From Silene noctiflora (taxonomy: Eukaryota; Streptophyta; Magnoliopsida; Caryophyllales; Caryophyllaceae): DNA of 22,985 nucleotides. The stretch is from the NCBI GenBank assembly GCA_009801015.1, contig VHZZ01000221.1:151147-174131 (forward strand), read 5' to 3'. Under the pieces are notes generated by a model. The model was not told where the DNA came from, ran no database searches, and worked only from the letters and a program-made list of their open reading frames with translations. Of this stretch, positions 1 to 8,195 are shown in pieces. The translations under genes were made by a program, and so were the position numbers. Within the stretch, counting starts at the first letter, position 1. The number at the start of each line of letters is the position of its first letter.

Positions 1-15
1 TCACATTTCTCAAAC

Positions 16-198
16 GTGTCCTATAGGTGTGACTTTTAGGGACCAGTTGATCACCGCCATCAGTATGACAATAACGTCAAACTTATCTAGCAAGCCAACC
101 GTTATTGATAAACGTGGACCAACTGATAATAATACAAAAGTATGCCCTTTTGATCCTTTTAGAGATTTAAATGTTATTGCACTAACTGTATAGGACAC
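16..198. repeat. Unclassified element bounded by a 10-bp inverted repeat
   Basis: Bases 16-25 (GTGTCCTATA) are the exact reverse complement of bases 189-198 (TATAGGACAC), bracketing 183 bp. A minus-strand open frame without recognisable domains spans most of it. No flanking target-site duplication is visible, so it may be a small transposon remnant, part of a larger element cut by the window edge, or chance. I see no gene here. Confidence 0.3.
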
Positions 199-254
199 TA
201 GCCCCAACAGGAATTAGTCACTAAGGTCACGCCTAATAATAATTAGGCAAAGTT

Positions 255-330
255 AAGGGTATCATGGAGAACTATAAAAGTGTAGGGGTATCATGTAGAA
301 AATAAAAAAACCGAGGGGTACTATATAGAA
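255..330. repeat. Short tandem repeat, three copies, ~30-bp period
   Basis: A 17-base motif of the form aRgGgtaYcatgtagaa occurs at 255-271, 284-300 and 314-330, spaced 29 and 30 bases, with increasing divergence. It lies in AT-rich DNA upstream of the TMEM256-like gene. The stretch 331-600 shows no gene or recognisable element. Confidence 0.6.
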
Positions 331-615
331 AAATTCATGTTTTATGTGCATGTTCGCTTTAAAGGTTTCGATAAATTTGGATTTAAGTTATTGGATTTAA
401 GTTACCCTCTCATTTAGGACTTGAACACAAGTCAGATGGGATCACTTGAATTTGATTTCATTTAAGTCGGACCAAGTTTGTAGATTGAACCCAAATCCCT
501 AGTTGTTTAACGTTCACTTAAGTCTCAAGCCTCGAAACCCCTATTCGTATTCACCAATGTTTCAAGAGCTCCCGCAAATTACAGACCCGTGGACTTAGTC
601 TTGAGCTCCTAAACC

Positions 616-662
616 ACCCTCAGAAAGTCAGAATGACAAATCAACCACTGCTCAGAAACCTC
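616..662. repeat. Upstream/5' UTR segment duplicated into intron 1
   Basis: About 47 bases just upstream of the ATG at 684 recur with a few differences at 811-857 inside intron 1, where they form the core of a foldback element. Both copies run from ACCCTCAGAA to GCTCAGAAACCT. The upstream copy probably lies in the 5' UTR of the TMEM256-like gene. Confidence 0.8.
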
Positions 663-683
663 CATATCAGACGACAAACAGCA

Positions 684-3600
684 ATGGATCCTCGAGTATG
701 GCACAAAGCTGCTGCTCTTTCAGGTACACCCCTTTTCTCCTCTCCTCTTCACTTACAGTAATTATTGCTTGAGACGGTTTTAAACTGTGAGACGGTCCAA
801 AATGTTAATCACCCTCAGAAGATCAGAATGATAAATCAACCATTGCTCAGAAACCTACAAAAATGGACTGTCTCACACTGTAACACCGTCTTATTCGATA
901 ATTTGTGCTTCTCTCTTAATCGTGGTTTGGATGCATCAATACCAACAATTTATACATTAAAATTTTCAGGGATATTGGCTGTTGGATTAGGTGCATACGG
1001 TGCTCATGGATTCAAACCCAAAGATTCAACCTATAAACAAGTTCATACTATAACTACCCTTTTCTTATTTTCCTCTAATTCTTGTAATTTGATCAAATTC
1101 AGGTTTTTTTGTGATAATTTTGATTAATTTCAATGTTATTTTGTGATTTATTTTTTGGGCTTTTTTTGTTCCATAGGTATGGCAAACAGCTTCTTTGTAT
1201 CATCTGATGCATACTGCTGCTTTACTTGCTGCACCCATCACTAAATATCCCAACACTGTATGTTCTTAATTGTGATCTGATTAATTTTGGTTTGATTAAG
1301 TTTACCATTTTCCAATTTGGCTAAATTTGGTTGAAATTTGGTTAAAGGTGTGCCCTTTTGGTTTAAAGGCGTGAACTTTAGGATAGGGTGAGAATTCAGG
1401 GTAGTGTGAGAAGTGAGTTGTTTAAGTTGAATTCGGTTTACCCCCGCGAATTTGGCTGATATTGATTGAAATATTAGGTCAAAGGTGCACCCTTTTGTTG
1501 AAAAGACATGAACTTTAGGATAGGGTGAGAATTCTGGGTTTAAGGGTGATTTGTTCAAGTTGAATTCGGTCAACCCCTGCGAATTTGGCTGATATTGGGT
1601 TGAAATTTTAGGTTAAAGGTGCACCGTTTTGTTAAAAGGGCATGAACTTTAGGATAGGGTGAGGATTCTGGGTTTAAGGGCGAGTTTTTCAAGTTCAATT
1701 CAGTCAACCCCCGCGAATTTGGCTGATATTGGTTGAAATTTTAGGTTAAAGGTGCACCGTTTTGTTAAAAGGGCATGAACTTTAGGATAGGGTGAGAATT
1801 TGAGGATTAGAGGTGAGTTGTTCAAGCTGAATTTGGTCAATCCTGCTGATTACAAATTTGTTTGGTCATATTTTGTCATGGCTCTGGCTTAGATCTATTT
1901 ATTGTAGTAGTAAAATCTATTGAGAGCGGATCGAGTTTTGGATGTGGCATATTCATATAGAAATAGGCAAGCTTGATTGTAAGATAGTATTGTACTGTAT
2001 AAAACTTGTTAGCTCACTTTTGTTGAAACTGCATGCTCGTATTTGTTTGTTTAAGCATATTTTATCATGGTGCTAGCTTGTATCTATATTGTAGATACTC
2101 TATTAAGAGTGTATCGTGCATTGGATGTGGTGCGCATATAGTAGGCAGGCTTGATTGTGAGATAGTCTTATACAAAATTTGCTGTTTCTTGATACCTCAC
2201 TTTCTTCTGTTGCTAGTTTTTCTTACACGAGACTAACTCTTGCTTTGGAGTTTATTTTTTATTTTGGTCTGCTTCTTTTTTTCAGTTTGGAGGTCTTATG
2301 ACGGCTGGAATAGTCTTATTCTCTGGATCGTAAGTCTTTCTGCCCCATTTACTTATATTCGCCGGTGGTAGATTTTATAATTAATACTCCGTACTTTTGG
2401 AATAAGAATTTCCTCTTTAGGTGTGATGTTTCCAGTTTTCCACTCATTCATGATTGGTAATGTTTGGTTGTGGATCTCTGATAATATTTTTTAGCATGAC
2501 AAAGATGTAATCACGTAAATATATTTTTGATCTAGTATCTCACTAAATTTTACATGGCTTTCTTTGTGCAAGATAAAAAAAAAAAAAATAATAAATAAAA
2601 AAAGCTTTAGCTTAAATGGGTAGGTTAATCATATCATAGGCCTTACCCTCCCCTTTGAAATAAGGATCATGATGCTTCAGTACTTGTGTGTTGATTTCTT
2701 CCGCGATGTGATTTCACATTTTATGTGATTTGGTTCGCATTGAAGATGTGAAATTTTGTCTGTGAGACTGTTGCTTTAGTGTTTAGTAACTAGTAAGGAG
2801 TAAGGACTAAGGATCAGGGGCACACACGTGTCAAGATGTTGGCCTTCGGATTGATGATTGCTTGGTGCAAATGGTATAAACGCCATAGCAAGGGTTTTGA
2901 ATTTCGGTTTTGGAGACGTTCTTGTACCTATATTATTTAGATCAGTTGTTTGTCCCAAGCATGTTCTCATGCAGAGTTCCCAGTTGTAATCAGGTCATTC
3001 TTTCAACTAATCCCTGTATTTTAGATAAGAACAATTGTTCAAGTAGCTATCTTGATATAAATACATTCATTACGTTTCATTAACAAGCACGTCTATTTGT
3101 GTGAGATTTCATTATCTTACACACAACTATGGGGGCACGTTGGAAAATTGTAGAATTGTTCAAATAAGAATGATGGATATTCATTATCTTACATAACTAT
3201 GAGGGAGAAGATGAAAAAACCAACTATTTTTTCTTTTCTTTTTTGCAAAATATGGAGTATGGTTAGATTGCTTAGAAATTAGAATTTGTATGTAGCTCAA
3301 ATTTTCCCGGGTGTACCTTTTCGAAGTAAATTCTCTTAATCTATATTGAAGTGCTTTGTGATTATTGCCTCTGTTGTTCTCTAGTTTAAAAAGCGTGTCA
3401 TGGGTGCAATCAATCCCAAGCTTCGGTCTGCTTGTAAATAAGGCGTGCTGGAATGCTTTTCTATTTTTTCTGATCAGACTTTTCCTTCTGAAAAAAGTGG
3501 TAAATAGTTACCATCGATCTCAACATCGGTTGTGAGATCATATTTCCACAGAATATAGATCGAGTGAGTCGTGAGGTCTTGGGATTACTTGGACAAAGCA

Positions 3601-4342
3601 CTTAGCACTAGTTGAGCGGATCCTAAATCAACCTTCCAGTGTTACGGTGGAACATGGACAGTGGGATGTTGGGCTGGTATGAGCCAGCAGAATCCAAGCA
3701 CAGGCACTGACCTAGGCAGACTAATATTTCAAAAGATATGGCCTGGCATGATGGCCGTGTTTGGTGACAGTGCGGCACCCCAAATATTTGCAGAATTTTA
3801 TTTATTAAAAGAGGGGTATGTGAACTTTTGAAGCAAATTTGGCCTTAGCCCTTTTGCAGTTTCTTTTGTCGTATGTGTCCAATTTCTCTGTATGAAATTA
3901 CACAGTAGGCGTGACCTGATAGGCCATTTCCACCCTTGCCTGCGTGAACACAGTTGCCAGCTCTGGCTCGATATAACACATCCCATTTAGTAGCCAACAT
4001 ATGTCAAAATAGAACGCGTTAAATAACGTTTAAAGGCGTGTAGAGTATTGTTTTTTGCAGTTTGTTCACGATCATAATCATTAAGTAGAGTTGGTGGTAA
4101 TGAAGTGCTACAGTTGTAATAATCGTCGTTATTGCTCATTACAAGCAAATTGCTGGACAGTTTATGCTTTCTGGGTGAAATGTATTCCAAAACTAGCTCT
4201 AACTAGTCTAACTATTCAATCGATTTGTTGATCATATCGCAGGTGTTATGCCGTGGCTCTCTTAGAAGACAGAAAGTACTCTAAATTAGCGCCACTAGGA
4301 GGCGTTGCTTTCATCGCTGGTTGGGCTACCTTACTTTTCTGA
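684..4342 (+). CDS. TMEM256: TMEM256/DUF423 family small membrane protein, five exons
   Basis: Coding exons are 684-723, 970-1040, 1177-1257, 2286-2329 and 4243-4342. All junctions are GT-AG and in phase (336 nt, 111 residues plus TGA). The start ATG opens MDPRVWHKAAALSG, matching the usual plant start of this family, and the length fits. Hallmarks are YGAHGF at 23-28, the TASLYHLMHTAAL helix at 41-53, FSGSCYAVALLEDRKYSKLAP at 76-96 (ends quoted inclusively) and a glycine-rich last helix ending WATLLF. Four hydrophobic segments are visible: about 9-28, 40-57, 65-86 and 95-111. The family (DUF423, bacterial YgdD-like, animal TMEM256) is an integral membrane protein of unknown biochemical activity, so no reaction is assigned. 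The introns are unusual: intron 1 has a foldback insertion, intron 3 is filled with tandem repeats, and intron 4 is about 1.9 kb without a recognised element. No frameshift or premature stop was found, so it looks intact. Confidence 0.96.
763..905. mobile_element. MITE-like foldback element in intron 1
   Basis: The left arm 763-804, with AGACGG followed by GTGAGACGGTCC, is imperfectly complementary over about 40 bases to the right arm 862-905 (GGACTGTCTCACAC ... CCGTCTTA). Between the arms is the ~47-bp copy of the gene's upstream region. The size of about 145 bp and the terminal inverted repeats suit a MITE or foldback element. A clear target-site duplication is not visible. A similar AGACGG-bearing inverted repeat is at about 16111. 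Confidence 0.6.
1312..1846. repeat. Minisatellite, four ~134-bp copies, in intron 3
   Basis: Copies start at about 1312, 1446, 1579 and 1713, giving periods of 134, 133 and 134 bases. Each contains AATTTGGCT, a GGTTAAAGGTG block, CATGAACTTTAGGATAGGGT and a terminal GTCAACCCC-type block. The first copy is the most diverged and copies 3 and 4 are the most alike. The array fills much of the front of the 1028-bp intron and leaves the splice sites intact. Confidence 0.9.
1857..2220. repeat. Imperfect tandem duplication (~180 bp) in intron 3
   Basis: Segments at about 1857-2037 and 2042-2220 share an ordered series of matches: TTTGT, ATATTTT-TCATGG, GCTTGATTGT, a GATAGT block, CTCACTTT and TGTTG. 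They differ by small indels. The segment directly follows the 134-bp array but is unrelated to it. Confidence 0.65.
2340..4242. other. Large intron 4 of the TMEM256-like gene, no element recognised
   Basis: AT-rich single-copy-looking sequence between exon 4 and exon 5. It holds an A-rich run at about 2575-2603 and a short direct repeat (CATTATCTTACA...AACTATG near 3110 and 3182). No coding exon, RNA gene or complete transposon could be supported on either strand. Confidence 0.6.
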
Positions 4343-4594
4343 TCATACAAAAATGAAAATTATACCCTTGGATGCATTCTTCGGAGACACTTCCAAATGC
4401 GTAAACAGTTCATGTGGGATACTCTGGAAGCTATCCGAGGTATGTTTGGGTAAATGTGAAGGACTTTTCGACATTACGAGAAATTCTTAGTTGGAACAAA
4501 ACATTAATCCTAAGACGGATTTGGAAGGTTCTAATTCCGAAATCATGTTGTATAGGATGTGTATACTATTTCTAGTTTTTTCCCTGAGCATGGA

Positions 4595-4600
4595 AATAAA
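4595..4600 (+). promoter_or_regulatory. Candidate poly(A) signal of the TMEM256-like gene
   Basis: AATAAA lies about 250 bases after the stop at 4342, a usual plant 3' UTR length. A second AATAAA at 4745-4750 could serve instead. Plant poly(A) signals are degenerate, so this is only a candidate. Confidence 0.35.
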
Positions 4601-4759
4601 CTCTTGAAGACTGAAGTCACAGATAAGTTGGTTGTAATTTTCTCGCTTTTTATTTAGTTGGTTGTAATTCTTTTTATTTAAAAGAATTAACACTCCTCCA
4701 GATAATCCCGCTCACTTTTTCCGCCCAAGTATTCCATGTACTAAAATAAAGCCACTTGC

Positions 4760-5540
4760 TATAGATATGAATACTCAATATGTAAGCTACTTTATTTCAC
4801 AATATTTATATCCTAATTATTCTATACCATAAATAATTTTATTTTTTTTACACAAATGTGATCTCCTAACTACTAGGAAAATAAAGATCCTCAAAAATTA
4901 ATCCCTCCAAAATGCCCCAGTTTAAATATGGAAATAAAATAAATTTTCTTTAGTTAATAAACTAACTAATCTTTCATTTAAAAAATAACAATCTTTTCAT
5001 CAACCTATAATATTTTCACCATTAAACTTTAAAAATTAACCTTTTAACTAAAATGAAATAAAATTGGTATAAATAAAACTATAACTATTCAAAATAGTTA
5101 AAAATAGTCCTTCACTAAAGTATCTCTAATTTCTTCAATTTAATTAAGCGCACAATTTATCCGATTTCGATTAATTTAATCCAAACTTGAAAACTTATAC
5201 TTTCGATTTTGTATACAAAAATGTAGCACTAATTTCTCGGTTCTAAACATTTATTTACTGGATTAAAATATTTCTTTAGACGAATCATCCATTTTTTTTA
5301 TATTGTATTACTTGTATATTTATTGAAAAATTAATACCGAATAATAATTCTTTGTTATCTCAAGTTCGTCTTTTGTTTTTAAAACCGCTAGATCTAGTGC
5401 GATCAATGACGCAGATTTGTTCCGGAATGCTCTCATTTTACACCAAATTCTTTTCTTTTTATTTTTGTCCTAAATTTTATTCGATTTCAATTTCTTCTTA
5501 AGTTCTAATAATTTATTATTTCGTCAAACTAAAATACTGC
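4760..5540. other. AT-rich intergenic stretch, nothing recognised
   Basis: Very AT-rich sequence between the TMEM256-like gene and the defensin-like gene, with no coding potential and no clear repeat seen. Confidence 0.6.
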
Positions 5541-5542
5541 GT

Positions 5543-5719
5543 AAATGAAAAAACAAAAAGAAAGGGTGAAAGACAATGCAAACAAATAATAATAATAATA
5601 ATAATAATAATACCACAAATTTTATTACCAATTGACAAAGAGAACAAATGAAAAGACCTAAAGGAAAGGGTGAAGGACATTGCAAAAAATAATAAGACCA
5701 CAAAATTTATTACTAATTG
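5543..5719. repeat. Tandem duplication with (AAT)n expansion in one copy
   Basis: Copy 1 (about 5543-5635) and copy 2 (about 5647-5719) share AATGAAAAGA, GAAAGGGTGAA-GACA-TGCAAA, ACCACAAA-TTTATTAC and AATTG in order. Copy 1 contains roughly nine AAT units at 5586-5613 where copy 2 has only two or three, so the microsatellite grew after the duplication. It lies just past the 3' end of the defensin-like gene. Confidence 0.85.
5706..5711 (-). promoter_or_regulatory. Candidate poly(A) signal of the defensin-like gene
   Basis: Minus-strand AATAAA about 94 bases beyond the TAG at 5805-5807. The position fits a short plant 3' UTR. It lies in the duplicated segment. Confidence 0.35.
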
Positions 5720-5804
5720 TGCACCCTAACTTCCCTAAGATAACTTAGCGACGAGAGCGGATTCTCTATTTCATATTTCAGTCCCGTTTAAAGTGACTAT
5801 AAAT

Positions 5805-6192
5805 CTATAATAACTCACTACAACACATGCATATATTTGTACCACCACCATAGTGATCACAACCATTATATGGAAGGTTGCCATAACCATTTTTGATGCA
5901 TTTCTGCTTGCATTCATCTTGAGTCTTGCACGAACCCGCCATGTGACATGATTGTCCGATAACACCTGAAAATAACACATCCGAAAATAAAATTGTAAAT
6001 ATTTTCCTACACCAATTTTTCCCAAAATATAATTGAAAGCATTGATTATAATTGAAAAAAAAAAAAAATTATACGAAAAAATCGTATACTATATAACAAG
6101 TTTCGACGAGTGTAACACATACAAGAAGATTGATCGACGAGTACGACAGATAGAATTAGCAGGGTCAAAAAAATGTGCTTTTGAGATGCCAT
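5805..6192 (-). CDS. Secreted defensin-like (DEFL/LCR-type) cysteine-rich peptide, two exons
   Basis: Exon 1 is 6192-6123 and exon 2 is 5965-5805, joined across a 157-bp intron with a strong donor (GTATGT at 6122-6117) and a CAG acceptor at 5968-5966. The spliced frame encodes 76 residues. Residues 1-23 form a signal peptide (MASQKH, then the hydrophobic IFLTLLILSVVLV). The rest is cysteine-rich, with Cys at 24, 30, 36, 42, 46, 59, 69, 71 and 72. It shows the C-x3-C (42/46) and C-x-C (69/71) pairs typical of the cysteine-stabilised alpha-beta fold, and a Gly/Asn/Tyr-rich loop between. The phase-1 intron just after the signal peptide is the usual DEFL gene plan. The family acts in the apoplast as defence peptides or as signals in reproduction; which applies cannot be told from sequence. 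Nine cysteines is an odd number; Cys24 is formed across the splice site. Alternatives are another short cysteine-rich class or a decayed copy, but the frame is intact. Confidence 0.85.
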
Positions 6193-6286
6193 AGATGAAA
6201 ATAAAATGGTATTAATTTTAATTAAAAGATAGAAATGCAGGGAAAAATTTATGTGTTTTTTTTATACAATATTAATGTGCTTTGCT

Positions 6287-6295
6287 CCTTTTATA
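6287..6295 (-). promoter_or_regulatory. TATA box candidate for the defensin-like gene
   Basis: The minus-strand sequence TATAAAAGG starts about 103 bases upstream of the ATG at 6192, leaving room for a 5' UTR of about 65-75 nt. It is a near-perfect TATA consensus in the right place. A second, weaker TATAAAA is at about 6260-6266. Confidence 0.5.
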
Positions 6296-6585
6296 CTGAA
6301 TTTTTTTTATAGGAAATGTAATCAAGATATTATGAGGATCATATCTTTAATGTTTAATTACATCATTTTTATCTATTTTTTAATTATTATGGAGATAATA
6401 TGATAATTCTTTGAGAAGATTTGGTGAATTACAAAAAAAATACATTTCCGTACTTATTAGGTCAACTTCATATTTCGCGACATTTATTTCTCTTTAGGAG
6501 TATTCTCTCACAGTATATGAGCAAATACTTTTATAATATTCTCATGACGGATATGTCGTTGGCCCGAGTAGGAAAGAACGTTTGT

Positions 6586-6792
6586 ATATTCTCCGAGATT
6601 ACAACCTATGAGCACTTAGTTCAACTAGCAAGAGATTGTTCTAACTTAACCAGAGGTCTTGTGTTCGAGTCCTGAAAACACAACAGTGTTAAAACTCATG
6701 AGGGAGACCTTTGCCGCCGTAGTGGTCCTACCCGGCTCGAGTCCGGATTAAACCGGATGGTTTACACCAAAACATATTCTCCGAGATTACAA
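6586..6792 (+). mobile_element. tRNA-derived SINE with perfect 19-bp target-site duplications
   Basis: ATATTCTCCGAGATTACAA occurs at 6586-6604 and again at 6774-6792 without mismatch, flanking a 169-bp body (6605-6773). The body has a tRNA-like head: an A-box-like segment (TTAGTTCAACTAGCAAGA, about 6616-6633) and a B-box-like GTGTTCGAGTCC at 6661-6672. A GC-richer tRNA-unrelated region follows (ACCCGGCTCGAGTCCGG near 6730-6746), ending in a short A-rich tail (CCAAAAC). Size, internal promoter boxes and duplication length are those of a plant SINE. The undamaged duplications imply a fairly recent insertion. It sits about 0.4 kb upstream of the defensin-like gene. Confidence 0.88.
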
Positions 6793-6799
6793 GAATGCT

Positions 6800-7120
6800 A
6801 TTGCTGGGAAAATATTATGTGAAACACCGATGATAATATTGTATCGTAATATTTTTCAAAATGTAATATGTCCGTTACCATTTCAACCTAATTTAGTTTC
6901 TTAATGTGTCGTTTAGACACACGTTACAAAAACCGTTCTTGTTTCATGATACAAGTTGCACATGACTAAGGTCACAAGACACTCCAAGTTGTTGCACATG
7001 CATGTTGAGTACTTGTGACTTGGTCATTGCTAAATAATTTTCCAATTCACATGGAGAGAATCAAAACCTCTGATATCCTTGCCTGCCAGTCTGCCACGTG
7101 TCGCCGTCATACAAGATACG
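6800..7120. other. Intergenic, nothing recognised
   Basis: Unremarkable sequence between the SINE and its diverged relative. No coding potential or repeat was seen. Confidence 0.5.
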
Positions 7121-7123
7121 ATG

Positions 7124-7290
7124 TTCATGAGCACTTAGACCTACTAGTAAAGCAATCGATCTACTTTGACCAAACATCCCGAGTTCAAAATCATGGGAAT
7201 ACTACCACAATTGAGAAAGTACATATATGTAATACACAAACGACTCATCCAATGTACTTTGGCATATTCCGACTTCCCTCGTGGTGAGAC
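7124..7290 (+). mobile_element. Diverged SINE-like copy (tRNA-like head)
   Basis: It shares ATGAGCACTTAG with the SINE at 6605 and has an A-box-like stretch (ACCTACTAGTAAAGC) followed by a B-box-like GAGTTCAAAATC at 7181-7192. The distance from TGAGCAC to the B box is 53 bases here and 52 in the intact copy. The downstream body differs and no target-site duplication was found, so this is either an old copy or another family sharing the head. The right boundary is a guess. Confidence 0.5.
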
Positions 7291-7291
7291 G

Positions 7292-7620
7292 TTTTTAGAG
7301 GGCCAATAACCATGCGAAATTTCCAAACAGATGGACGGTATTTCAACGCGATAAACGAGAAAGTGGTTTTTACATCATAGACCTAAAAAAGTAACATTCA
7401 TAATTGCCTCTTTGACTAACCTAACCTCAAATCGACATACATAACTTCTATACAGGCAATTCTGATAATGCAGAACCGAGACTCCCAAGATGTTTCGATG
7501 GTTTTGAATATACATACTATGAGACTACCAGTATTCTCATCATGTCTTAAGATTTAATGCAAATTAGTAAAAAGAAGTATATACAACAAAGATTACCAGT
7601 ATTAAGCTTCATATGCACCA
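7292..7620. other. Intergenic, nothing recognised
   Basis: AT-rich sequence between the SINE-like copy and the 3' flank of the kinase gene. No gene or repeat could be supported. Confidence 0.5.
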
Positions 7621-7648
7621 CCAGACAAATAAGTCATGAGCCTTTAGG

Positions 7649-7675
7649 CTGACGAAGACGATTCTCCTTCGTCAG
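7649..7675. other. Perfect 9-bp hairpin
   Basis: CTGACGAAG (7649-7657) pairs exactly with CTTCGTCAG (7667-7675) around a 9-base loop. There is no U-run, so it is not a bacterial-type terminator. It lies in the presumed 3' flank of the kinase gene. Confidence 0.5.
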
Positions 7676-7878
7676 AATGTCGCCATTGGAATTCAATTCT
7701 TTGTTTGAACTGTCATAAACCAGTTCTGATTTCAGCAAGAAAAGAATATGAACAATAAAATGACTCCGAAAATACAGTCTTATCCCATGTTAACAACACA
7801 GACTATTTTCGGATGACTTGGAATGAAAATTGGCCTCGATAATTTCACCGAATGATGTATTTAAAAAAAAAAAAGCGC

Positions 7879-7893
7879 GAGAGAGAGAGAGAG
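7879..7893. repeat. (GA)n microsatellite
   Basis: About seven GA units following a 12-base A run at 7863-7874. Confidence 0.85.
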
Positions 7894-8195
7894 GCACGTC
7901 TAGTTCAGTGATGCATTTTTCTTTATCCATCCCGTATGCAGAACCAACGAGTGTCGAGGTCTTTGGCTCCATTAGATATGGAACCGAAAAAACTGAGAGA
8001 AGGTGAGGAAACCTAGGGTGAAAAGCTGAACCAATAAGTGAGAAACTCACCATTTTTCCTGGAAGACTGTCATCCGAATATTACAAGTTCTACAAAGAAA
8101 GATTGAATTCAGCTTGGTGGGCTCTTTGCAGGGAAAACCAACACAGAAGACTGTGTTTAGGTGCTAAGGCTCATCGCTAGTGCCTGAAAATTCGA

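Larger units (their letters stand above)
7637..8195 (-). other. 3' flank / probable 3' UTR of the AHK2-type gene, possible 3' UTR intron
   Basis: Downstream of the TAG at 8196 the minus strand has a good donor (ATG then GTGAGT, near 8051-8046) and an AAATCAG acceptor near 7729. After it comes an open segment of about 30 codons ending in TGA at 7637. This could be a spliced 3' UTR or an alternative last exon. It also contains a 9-bp perfect hairpin at 7649-7675 and a (GA)n run at 7879-7893. No independent gene start could be supported. Confidence 0.3.

Noticed and set aside
5771-6025. 84-residue minus-strand open frame with a histidine/methionine-rich sequence
   Set aside because: It is the wrong frame over the defensin-like exon 2 and runs into its intron. 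The cysteine-rich frame explains the region better.
6421-6675. 84-residue plus-strand open frame
   Set aside because: It ends inside the SINE head and crosses its target-site duplication, so it is a chance frame.
7649-7675. Hairpin as a transcription terminator or microRNA precursor
   Set aside because: The stem is only 9 bp and lacks a U tract, so it is far too short for a plant miRNA precursor and is not a bacterial-type terminator.
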